From CAIYYO01 sp049299895 (GTDB taxonomy: Archaea > Altiarchaeota > Altiarchaeia > IMC4 > QMZM01), in the NCBI GenBank assembly GCA_049299895.1, contig JBAQYF010000028.1, positions 1-5,369 of the forward strand: 5,369 bases of DNA, read 5' to 3'. Positions within the stretch are counted from its first letter, which is position 1, and every line of letters starts with the position of its first letter. This document shows positions 1 through 4,304 of this stretch, one piece after another. The notes beneath the pieces are model-generated. The model did no database searches. It saw only the letters and a program-made list of their open reading frames with translations, and had not been told where the DNA came from. A program made the position numbers and the translations under genes.

Positions 1-53
1 TCACTTAAAACCTTCAATTTAAAGTCCCGAGTGAACCTCCTACGTGACTCCAT
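1..53 (-). CDS. Partial transposase N-terminus (IS3/IS911 OrfA-like), cut by window edge
   Basis: Reading the minus strand from the ATG at 53 gives 17 codons, MESRRRFTRDFKLKVLS, before the window ends. This basic RRRFTRDFKL start resembles the first residues of the helix-turn-helix transposase family (HTH_Tnp_1) that forms OrfA of IS3/IS911-type elements, where it opens the DNA-binding domain for the element ends. A purine-rich GGGGTG (64 to 59 on the minus strand) lies 5 bases before the ATG and serves as a plausible ribosome binding site. Only the extreme N-terminus is visible, so whether the gene is intact and its exact IS family cannot be judged. The assignment rests on a short motif and is an inference. 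Confidence 0.5.
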   Translation of the reverse strand, partial: MESRRRFTRDFKLKVLS

Positions 54-105
54 TTATGCACCCCTTAAAATTATTTTCCCCTACAAAAACTTAACTACCT
101 GTCCA
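1..105 (-). mobile_element. Putative end of an IS3-like element
   Basis: The partial transposase start at 53 implies that an insertion sequence enters the window from the left. Read on the minus strand, its terminus may begin at 105 with TGGACAGGTAG, giving the TG start typical of IS3-family ends. About 50 bases then lead to the transposase ATG, a normal distance for such elements. The other end and any target duplication lie outside the window, so the boundary is a guess. A near-perfect 12-base inverted repeat (57-68 against 108-119, 11 of 12) spans this edge. Confidence 0.3.
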
Positions 106-143
106 CTTTAAGGGGCGCACTCCAAGGATAACCCTTATAGTCT

Positions 144-428
144 TCATATTTCCAGTCCTTTAGAAACTGCGTTCTTCAGGTTCGGGTTTGTGTTGTGTAT
201 CCAGCTGATCCCTTTAAGAGTCACTGCTATCTTGTTGCTTCTTTCCAAGTACGCAAGGATTACCCGCAGAGTATTGTGGTTTACCTGCCGGGGTAGCTGT
301 TTTTTTAGCTGGGGTATCGATATTGTGCTTTCATCCATCTTCTTCAGGACTTCTTCGACCATTATTACCGTATTAAGCGTCGGGGAATGCGCTGCCTCGT
401 TTTTTAATAAATTTACTTGCATAATCAT
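144..428 (-). CDS. Small winged-helix-like protein, function unknown
   Basis: This minus-strand gene encodes about 94 residues. After a polar leader (about 20 residues) comes a segment of the form VIMVEEVLKKMDES, then a helix-turn-helix-like stretch (PQLKKQLPRQVNHNTLRVILAYLERSNKI), then a beta-hairpin-like end with KGISWIHNTNP. This layout (helix, LPxxVNHxTL recognition region, YLE helix, wing) fits the small winged-helix DNA-binding proteins common in archaeal genomes, but I cannot name a target or partner. Possible starts are TTG 434, GTG 431, ATG 428 and ATG 422. ATG 428 or 422 is preferred, and no Shine-Dalgarno sequence is visible. A one-base shift near the stop would let the reading frame continue about 17 codons (YEDYKGYPWSAP...), so the C-terminus may be altered. 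It stands alone beside mobile DNA. Confidence 0.6.
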   Translation of the reverse strand: MIMQVNLLKNEAAHSPTLNTVIMVEEVLKKMDESTISIPQLKKQLPRQVNHNTLRVILAYLERSNKIAVTLKGISWIHNTNPNLKNAVSKGLEI

Positions 429-465
429 CACCAATTGTTATCATTTAATAACTATTTTTTACAAG

Positions 466-476
466 TTAATAAATAA
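466..476 (-). promoter_or_regulatory. Candidate TATA box for the winged-helix gene
   Basis: On the minus strand this reads TTATTTATTAA, a good archaeal TATA-like box. Transcription about 25-27 bases downstream would begin near 444, leaving only 15-20 bases before the candidate ATGs at 428 and 422. The assignment is from composition and spacing only. Confidence 0.35.
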
Positions 477-500
477 GAGTTAATGGGATTATTAACCAAT

Positions 501-510
501 TTATATATAA
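501..510. promoter_or_regulatory. Palindromic TATA-like box TTATATATAA
   Basis: A perfectly self-complementary AT box lies between the minus-strand winged-helix gene and the plus-strand gene remnant. On the plus strand its centre is about 24 bases before the ATG at 529, the spacing expected for a leaderless archaeal transcript. On the minus strand it could also serve the winged-helix gene with a leader of about 50 bases. Direction cannot be decided from sequence. Confidence 0.4.
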
Positions 511-592
511 GCCGCATGGGACGATCGAATGGGAGTAAATGGAGAACCACAAAACAATACCTGCGGCGGAGCCCTTACAAGCATAGCCTCAG

Positions 593-612
593 ACCATAGA
601 ATATTCTATGGT
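593..612. repeat. 20-bp perfect palindrome
   Basis: The sequence ACCATAGAATATTCTATGGT is exactly its own reverse complement. It lies about 85 bases downstream of the TATA-like box and 13 bases before the left target duplication of the insertion sequence. It could be a binding site for a dimeric regulator or a hairpin in the transcript. No T-run follows it, which argues against a simple terminator. Confidence 0.6.
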
Positions 613-624
613 TAGCAATTATAG

Positions 625-640
625 TCAGCTAAATGGAACC
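625..640. repeat. Left target-site duplication (16 bp)
   Basis: TCAGCTAAATGGAACC directly abuts the left end of the insertion sequence and is repeated exactly at 1580-1595 beside the right end. The bases just outside differ, so the duplication is 16 bp. Confidence 0.93.
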
Positions 641-673
641 TGTACTATCCCCTGTGATGTCTTACATTTCGTT
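641..673. repeat. Left terminal inverted repeat of the IS
   Basis: It begins TGTACTATCCCCT and pairs with the reverse complement of 1547-1579, matching at 28 of 33 positions with the outer 13 bases identical. Confidence 0.9.
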
Positions 674-1513
674 AAAGTATACTGTTGCGGGCGTTAAATA
701 GTTTAACGCTTGGTGTGGTCGTTCGTAGTTGTAGTGATGTATGTACTTCAAGTGGGTTGGGTAACGCCAAGCCTCTTCTTCGAACGATCTGTGGAATCTT
801 TCTACTTTTCCGGTTGTTGTGGGTCTTCTTTTGCTGGCTACTATGTGTTGGATGTGCCTTCTTTCTAGGAATTTGGTGAATTCTGTCTTTCCCTCCTGCC
901 AGGTATAGAACTGGACCCCTTGGTCTGTTAGTATCTGTCTTGGTGTGCCGTATGCGTCTAACGCTTCTTGCAGTACCTTCAAAGCGTTTTCGGTGGTTGC
1001 GTTAGCGAATATTCTGCTTGCAGGAATGAAGCGGCTGTAATCGTCTATGTAAGTAACCATCCACTTATCCTCACGAGTAAGCTTCCAATCCGTTTGCCAC
1101 ATCTGATTAGGTTCAGTTCTTTGAAAACGCTTCTTACCCCAAGTCTTACGAGGCGATTCAAGCGGGCTGTTCAAGCCCGCTTGCTTAATTATTCGATAAA
1201 TGGCATTATGCCCTACCGGCTTAACCCCCTGAGGGTTTTCCTGCTTCAAATAACCCTCTATCCGTGCAGGACCCCAACCATACTCCTCCCGCAGCTTCAA
1301 CACCAGATCAATCGTCTCCTTAGGAGTTCTATGAACTGTCTTGGGCCGATGAGACTTCGGCCCAAGACCCGGCCAACTATCACGCTGAAAACGATTCCAA
1401 TAATAGTAAAAAGTATCCCGACTAATACCCATCTGACAACAAATAAACTTGACGCTCGCACCCTGCAAACGTCTCTTAACAATCCAAAACCTCTGATTCT
1501 CCGAAAGCTTCAT
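662..1513 (-). CDS. IS481-family DDE transposase
   Basis: This gene encodes 283 residues from the ATG at 1513 and catalyses cut and strand transfer of its own element. The N-terminal 50 residues form a helix-turn-helix (GASVKFICCQMGISRDTFYYYW) followed by a second basic region, both for binding the terminal repeats. The rve/RNase H-like catalytic core carries the acidic triad D142 (QTDWK), D197 (LTDQGVQF) and E238 (GKVERFHRS). The C-terminal YNYERPHQALNYLTP is characteristic of IS481 and related transposases. A longer reading with a TTG start at 1528 exists. The ATG at 1513 is preferred because a strong Shine-Dalgarno sequence precedes it by 6 bases. No frameshift or internal stop is seen and all three catalytic residues are present, so the enzyme is probably functional. 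Confidence 0.94.
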   Translation of the reverse strand: MKLSENQRFWIVKRRLQGASVKFICCQMGISRDTFYYYWNRFQRDSWPGLGPKSHRPKTVHRTPKETIDLVLKLREEYGWGPARIEGYLKQENPQGVKPVGHNAIYRIIKQAGLNSPLESPRKTWGKKRFQRTEPNQMWQTDWKLTREDKWMVTYIDDYSRFIPASRIFANATTENALKVLQEALDAYGTPRQILTDQGVQFYTWQEGKTEFTKFLERRHIQHIVASKRRPTTTGKVERFHRSFEEEAWRYPTHLKYIHHYNYERPHQALNYLTPATVYFNEM

Positions 1514-1519
1514 AACAAT

Positions 1520-1526
1520 CCCCTCC
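1520..1526 (-). promoter_or_regulatory. Shine-Dalgarno site of the transposase
   Basis: On the minus strand this reads GGAGGGG, 6 bases before ATG 1513. It decides the start in favour of that ATG over the upstream TTG at 1528, and it contrasts with the neighbouring genes, most of which lack such a site. Confidence 0.7.
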
Positions 1527-1546
1527 AATACTACTTACACAACAAA

Positions 1547-1579
1547 AACAAAGTGTAAGGGATCAGAGGGGATAGTACA
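1547..1579. repeat. Right terminal inverted repeat of the IS
   Basis: It ends AGGGGATAGTACA and mirrors the left end at 641-673, with five mismatches over 33 bases. Confidence 0.9.
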
Positions 1580-1595
1580 TCAGCTAAATGGAACC
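1580..1595. repeat. Right target-site duplication (16 bp)
   Basis: This is an exact second copy of 625-640, directly beside the right end of the element. It marks the original target sequence. Confidence 0.93.
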
Positions 1596-1779
1596 AATCA
1601 GGCGTATGGCTACGTTGACCCGTCCAACGGCGCTAATTGGTCGGTATCAATCAGTCCTGTGAGAGCCCGGTCTATCGCGTCCAATGCAATACAAGCAGGT
1701 ATTAGACCAATAAGACGTATGAAGTGGTACAATGGAAAACGGGATCCTTCCGGGCTGCCGGATAATGGTGGTTTTGGCA

Positions 1780-2020
1780 GCGTTTGCGGCTGCTGAGACT
1801 TATCAGTACGACGCGAACGTAACCTCCTCCAGGACGGCACTCATTGTTATCAATATAACTCCTCCAATCGTTCGAGAACGACACCAACTGCGCAGGCATG
1901 ACAATCGCCCGTTACTGGTATGATTTTACCTGCCGCAAGATCAAGTCCGTTGAGACCGGAGAAACCGTTTGGCTTACGCTCATAGAAAGCCGGATTTTTG
2001 ATTTGGAAATACACGGGTAA
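1780..2020 (+). pseudogene. RHS/YD-repeat protein fragment, copy 1 (broken)
   Basis: Several frames must be joined to read an RHS-type protein. ETYQYDAN comes first (1795-1818). After a one-base loss at 1819-1820 (compared with copy 2) comes NLLQDGTHCYQYNSSNR (from 1821). After a second shift near 1869-1873 comes FENDTNCAGMTIARYWYD and then CRKIKSVETGE, ending at TAA 2018-2020. The YDANGN(L) and ARYWYD(Y)xGRKIKS segments are typical of tyrosine/aspartate YD repeats in RHS proteins, large surface or secreted polymorphic proteins. The RHS core seen in copy 2 is absent here: the sequence diverges after the repeats and leads into the hicB promoter. It is non-functional as a protein. Confidence 0.65.
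1821..1920 (+). repeat. 100-bp direct repeat, copy A
   Basis: This block matches 2557-2656 at 99 of 100 positions (the only difference is T at 1863 against G at 2599), with an offset of 736 bases. Just outside the block the two copies still align but with many substitutions: seven differences in the next 16 bases on the right, and a one-base indel and substitutions on the left. Confidence 0.93.
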
Positions 2021-2037
2021 GCTGCGTACGGTTTGAT

Positions 2038-2046
2038 AATATTTAT
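2038..2046 (+). promoter_or_regulatory. Candidate promoter (TATA box) of hicBA
   Basis: AATATTTAT is centred about 34 bases before the hicB ATG. Initiation 25-27 bases downstream would give a leader of only about 8 bases. No Shine-Dalgarno sequence precedes hicB, in agreement with a near-leaderless transcript. HicB antitoxins usually repress their own operon, but no clear operator repeat is visible here. Confidence 0.4.
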
Positions 2047-2075
2047 CCCTTAAAACGATATAGATAACAGTCGCA

Positions 2076-2303
2076 ATGAAAACCTTGATTAGGGTATACA
2101 AAGACGGAAAGTTCTACGTTGCCGAGGATTTGGTAACGAATGTCGCAGATCAGGGCGCTACCGAAAAAGAAGCACTTGCAGGCCTGAAAAAAGGTCTTGA
2201 AGAGCATTATAAAATTCTTCTGGGGCTCGCACCAACCGGAGAGATTTCGCTTTTGGACATAGGAGTGGAGAAGTATGTCAAGGCTTCCCGTGCTCTCTGC
2301 TAA
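2076..2303 (+). CDS. hicB: HicB-family antitoxin
   Basis: This 75-residue protein matches the compact HicB-like (UPF0150) fold, a partial RNase H-like domain that binds and blocks the HicA toxin. The start RVYKDGKFYVAEDLVTNVADQG (residues 6-27) gives the two strands and the FYVAED..T...DQG signature. T29 and EALAGLKKGLEEHY (32-45) form the following helix. There is no obvious C-terminal helix-turn-helix or ribbon-helix-helix domain, so DNA binding, if any, must be done otherwise. The gene precedes hicA and overlaps it by 29 bases, which implies translational coupling. The order (antitoxin first) is the reverse of E. coli hicAB but common in other prokaryotes. The gene is intact, unlike the broken RHS sequence on both sides. 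Confidence 0.85.
   Translation: MKTLIRVYKDGKFYVAEDLVTNVADQGATEKEALAGLKKGLEEHYKILLGLAPTGEISLLDIGVEKYVKASRALC
2262..2270 (+). promoter_or_regulatory. Shine-Dalgarno-like site for hicA
   Basis: GGAGTGGAG lies inside the hicB coding sequence and ends 4 bases before the hicA ATG at 2275. It allows internal initiation of the toxin within the antitoxin gene and supports that start. Confidence 0.55.
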
Positions 2304-2496
2304 AGATGCGATAAAAGCACTTGGAAAGCTCGGTTTCTCAGTACACAGACAGACCGGCAGTCATATACACATGTGGAATGAAGGGCGCAGGGTGCTTGTA
2401 ACAGTTCCGAACCATCCTGAACTGGCTAAAGGAACGCTGATTTCTATCATAAAACAGGCGCGGTTAAGCCGGGAAGAATTCCTCTCAAAAATTTGA
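2275..2496 (+). CDS. hicA: HicA-family mRNA interferase toxin
   Basis: This 73-residue protein has the HicA (YcfA) double-stranded RNA-binding-like fold. An N-terminal helix (AKDAIKALGKLGF, residues 9-21) is followed by RQTGSHIHM (25-33). H30 in the GSH motif is the position of the catalytic histidine that cleaves mRNA in characterised HicA toxins. VTVPNHPELAKGTL (42-55) and IIKQARLSREEFL (58-70) complete the usual signature. The protein acts in the cytoplasm to stop translation when HicB is lost. Length is normal for the family and all key residues are present. The start overlaps the end of hicB by 29 bases. Confidence 0.92.
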   Translation: MSRLPVLSAKDAIKALGKLGFSVHRQTGSHIHMWNEGRRVLVTVPNHPELAKGTLISIIKQARLSREEFLSKI

Positions 2497-2502
2497 ATTT
2501 AG

Positions 2503-2986
2503 TATGTTGAGCTCTGGAAAGCTGCAGTAGCGGAGGACCGATACGATGCCAACGGCAACCTCCTCCAGGACGGCACTCATTGTTATCAATATAACTCCGC
2601 CAATCGTTCGAGAACGACACCAACTGCGCAGGCATGACAATCGCCCGTTACTGGTACGAGTATGCCGGCAGAAAGATCAAGTCCCTGGAGAGCGGCGTAC
2701 GACGTATCGTCCTTTTCCCGGTTTTGAGAGCGTCGTGAACGAAACTCGCCAGGATAATACGACTTGTTACTATGCCAATGGTGAAATAGTCGCCCGTAAG
2801 GATTACGGGATGTAATATTACCACGGGGACCGGCTTGGAAGTACGTCCCTGATAACGGACGCCTCAGGCAACGTCGAGGAGTCGACGAAGTATTACCCAT
2901 TCGGAGCGCTGCATTCAGGCGGGGCGTAGGCGAAATACCTGTTTAACGGAAGGAAGTACGGGGCGCTATTGATTAAAGAATCCTAA
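2503..2986 (+). pseudogene. RHS repeat-associated core fragment, copy 2 (broken)
   Basis: Joined frames give DRYDANGNLLQDGTHCYQY, then ARYWYEYAGRKIKSLESG, then TTYRPFPGFESVVN, then YYANGEIVARKDYG, then YYHGDRLGSTSLITDASGN and STKYYPFGALHSGGA. The HGDRLGSTSLITDASGN..YYPFG segment is the hallmark of the RHS repeat-associated core domain, which normally ends the conserved shell of these large surface or toxin-delivery proteins. The reading needs frameshifts near 2605-2610 and 2695-2705 and crosses in-frame stops at 2813-2815 (TAA) and 2927-2929 (TAG, probably from TCG). Nothing resembling the usual LTGLYYFGARYYDP end follows, and the frame closes at 2984-2986. It is a dead C-terminal portion, beginning right after hicA. 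Confidence 0.85.
2557..2656 (+). repeat. 100-bp direct repeat, copy B
   Basis: Partner of 1821-1920 with one mismatch (position 2599). It covers the YD-repeat coding part NLLQDGTHCYQYNSANR to ARYWY and includes the frameshift shared by both copies. Confidence 0.93.
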
Positions 2987-3157
2987 AAGGTCTCTATCCT
3001 AATAGGGAGTATTTACTATAAAGTCTCGATTGTATCGGGGATATTTTATATGCCTGTCTTGCTCATATTTGTAGGAACAGAATCCTTAAAACTATTGTTT
3101 TCATTTTCATATTCCTGATGCTTCTCCAACGGAACCTGATAATAGTCGGTCGGACAA
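2987..3157. other. Intergenic stretch with no recognisable gene
   Basis: Between the end of the RHS fragment and the alkyltransferase-like gene there is AT-rich DNA with stops in all frames that I checked. A weak hairpin (TCTCGAT, 3-base loop, ATCGGGG, about 3033-3049, using G-T pairs) and a T-rich run near 3098-3110 are present. No tRNA, repeat array or IS end is evident. Confidence 0.5.
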
Positions 3158-3167
3158 ATGCCGGACA

Positions 3168-3176
3168 ATATAAATA
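3168..3176 (+). promoter_or_regulatory. TATA box for the alkyltransferase-like gene
   Basis: ATATAAATA is centred 28 bases before the ATG at 3200, as expected when an archaeal transcript starts on or next to the start codon. It lies inside the longer reading that begins at ATG 3158, and so argues for the downstream start. Confidence 0.5.
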
Positions 3177-3199
3177 TTGAATTCCTATATCTGCCTTGT

Positions 3200-3517
3200 A
3201 TGGACTACGACGAATCTGTCTACCGCGTCCTCATGCAGGTGCCCCGTGGAATGGTCACAACCTATAAACTGATAGCCTGCGCCTTGGGTAATCCCCGTTC
3301 TTCCCGCGCCGTCGGTAACGCCCTTGGCCGGAATCCGGATCCCGACGGGCCGCCGTGCTACAGGGTGATCAAGTCAGACGGTTCCATCGGAGGATACGGC
3401 GGCGGGATAGAGGAAAAAATACGCAGGCTTAGGGCAGACGGCATAACTGTAAAGGACGGGCGGGTCCTTGTTCTGGAAAATGTGCTGTTTATTCCTAAAC
3501 CTATCAAACGCCTTTGA
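3200..3517 (+). CDS. Single-domain O6-alkylguanine-DNA alkyltransferase-like protein (PCYR variant)
   Basis: From the ATG at 3200 this encodes 105 residues covering only the C-terminal DNA-binding and active-site domain of the MGMT/Ogt/alkyltransferase-like family, which repairs or recognises O6-alkylguanine. The winged-helix part is V7-YRVLMQVPRGMVTTYKLIACALG, followed by SSRAVGNAL (R36 at the place of the base-flipping arginine). The active-site segment is PPCYRV with C53 kept but tyrosine in place of the histidine of PCHR, then GSIGGYGGG and a helix EEKIRRLRADGI. The N-terminal domain of full-length enzymes is absent. The cysteine is present, unlike classic alkyltransferase-like proteins where it is often tryptophan or alanine. 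A longer start at ATG 3158 adds 14 residues but overlaps the likely TATA box. The end overlaps the convergent mptE-like gene by 14 bases. Confidence 0.85.
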   Translation: MDYDESVYRVLMQVPRGMVTTYKLIACALGNPRSSRAVGNALGRNPDPDGPPCYRVIKSDGSIGGYGGGIEEKIRRLRADGITVKDGRVLVLENVLFIPKPIKRL

Positions 3518-4256
3518 GATGCTGTGCCGATACCTTCGGGATGTTCGTCAGGTATCCTTCCGATGAGCTGACGTCGAGCATCTGTATGTCTGATTCGCCT
3601 GCTAATTCCTCGATCAGTCTTTTTGCGATCGCGAGTTTTTTGAGTTTCTTCTCTCTCTGGTACGTTCCCGCGTATTCGCCTATTACGTCTTCAAAATTCA
3701 TTCCCGCAAGGATTATCAGGCCCGCGTTGAAGTGTTCCGCCAGGTAGACGCAGCGGTCCCCGTCTGTGAATCCTCTGAAGTTGTGCAATTTCCCGAACGG
3801 CGCGATCTGTGTCGTCCCGATCGCGTTTTTGAGCTTCGGGACGATCTCTTTCAATTGCTTTATGTTGTCCCCGTGGGCGTGCACGACGGTTATCGCCCCT
3901 TTTTTGTTGGCGGCAAGGATGTTATCCGCGTACCCGTCGAGGTCTGTTACGTGTATCTCGGGGATTATCCCTTCTTCCATCAGTGCTTTTCCTGCGCCGT
4001 CTGCGGCTATTGCCACGTACTTTTTTTCTTGGTGCAGGTATGCCGCCTTGATCGCCTTGATGTCCTGTTTGAGCGTGGGGCCTGCGCCGTATACGAAGAC
4101 GTATCTTCCTTTGATTGCTCTTTCCAGGCGGATTTCGTCCTCCCCTTTCTCTTTTTTCGGCAGGAGGGAGTTTAGTAACTGGGCAGCCTCTTTGTCTTTA
4201 TCCATGTCCAGGCCGAGTTCTTCTGCTATTTCCCTGTACTTTTGGAGGGGGTCCAT
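3504..4256 (-). CDS. mptE: MptE-like 6-hydroxymethylpterin diphosphokinase (DUF115)
   Basis: This encodes 250 residues from the ATG at 4256. Archaeal MptE transfers pyrophosphate from ATP to 6-hydroxymethyl-7,8-dihydropterin, a step towards methanopterin or other archaeal folate-type cofactors. Family motifs are seen in order: VYGAGPTL (from about 56), VTDLDGY (103-109), VHAHGDN (125-131), GFTDGDR (162-168) and LAGMNF (183-188). The Asp-rich DLDG and TDGDR motifs and the HAHGDN loop are those expected for substrate, metal and nucleotide binding. The N-terminal 40 residues are helical and charged. A TTG start at 4286 would add 10 residues but overlaps the probable promoter, so ATG 4256 is preferred. 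It is divergent from ksgA, and its 3' end overlaps the alkyltransferase-like gene by 14 bases. The exact substrate is inferred from the family. Confidence 0.85.
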   Translation of the reverse strand: MDPLQKYREIAEELGLDMDKDKEAAQLLNSLLPKKEKGEDEIRLERAIKGRYVFVYGAGPTLKQDIKAIKAAYLHQEKKYVAIAADGAGKALMEEGIIPEIHVTDLDGYADNILAANKKGAITVVHAHGDNIKQLKEIVPKLKNAIGTTQIAPFGKLHNFRGFTDGDRCVYLAEHFNAGLIILAGMNFEDVIGEYAGTYQREKKLKKLAIAKRLIEELAGESDIQMLDVSSSEGYLTNIPKVSAQHLKGV

Positions 4257-4304
4257 TTTCTTATAACATATTTTCCGCTGATACAAATATTTGACTGATT
4301 GCTT
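4257..4304. promoter_or_regulatory. Divergent promoter region between mptE and ksgA
   Basis: These 48 bases serve two genes. The palindromic CAAATATTTG (4284-4293) is centred about 32 bases before the minus-strand ATG at 4256, fitting a short leader. The AT box ACATATTT (4266-4273) is about 35 bases before the ksgA ATG at 4305, fitting the plus strand. No Shine-Dalgarno sequence is evident for either gene. Confidence 0.4.

Larger units (their letters stand above)
641..1579 (-). mobile_element. Complete IS481-family insertion sequence (939 bp)
   Basis: The element carries one transposase gene on the minus strand, nearly filling it, and is bounded by TGTACTATCCCC at the left and GGGGATAGTACA at the right. 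The terminal 33 bases match as inverted repeats at 28 positions. A perfect 16-bp direct duplication flanks both ends, showing insertion by transposition and little decay since. The size (about 0.9-1 kb), single open reading frame and DDE transposase with RPHQALN near the C-terminus fit the IS481 family. The duplication lies at the long end of, or just beyond, what I know for that family. The transposase stop codon lies inside the inverted repeat. Confidence 0.92.
529..1796 (+). pseudogene. Unrecognised gene remnant interrupted by the IS481-family element
   Basis: Two plus-strand pieces flank the insertion sequence. Removing the element and one copy of its target duplication joins 587-640 to 1596-1796 in one open frame of 84 codons, ending at TGA 1794-1796. 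A possible ATG at 608 gives a 77-residue product rich in Asn, Ser and Gly (for example NGTNQAYGYVDPSNGANW). In a neighbouring frame, the ATG at 529, well placed behind the TATA-like box at 501-510, opens 28 codons (NNTCGGALTSIASDHRIFYG) that stop at 613-615, just before the first piece. A frameshift around the palindrome at 593-612 may therefore have broken a longer gene. I do not recognise the product. It could be the upstream part of an RHS/YD protein or another surface protein. Confidence 0.35.

Noticed and set aside
968..1558. Long plus-strand open frame (196 codons) opposite the transposase
   Set aside because: It is the antisense shadow of a well-supported IS481 transposase and shows no domain-like pattern.
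1702..2635. Two minus-strand frames, both starting MPAQLVSFSNDWRSYIDNN, that looked like a repeated small gene family
   Set aside because: They are identical only because they lie antisense to the 100-bp RHS repeat; their C-terminal parts have nothing in common.
1821..2656. CRISPR array or tandem repeat
   Set aside because: There are only two copies, 100 bp long and 736 bp apart, and they encode part of an RHS protein.
2503..2986. Programmed frameshifting in a live RHS gene
   Set aside because: In addition to the shifts there are two in-frame stops and the gene lacks its normal C-terminal end, so decay is the simpler explanation.
3020..3060. Possible structured RNA or terminator hairpin
   Set aside because: The stem is short and relies on G-T pairs, with no clear T-run immediately after it; there is no match to a tRNA or riboswitch pattern that I know.
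3732..4266. Plus-strand frames of 147 and 166 codons opposite the mptE-like gene
   Set aside because: The minus strand carries all MptE motifs in one frame; the plus frames are shadows with cysteine- and serine-rich random composition.
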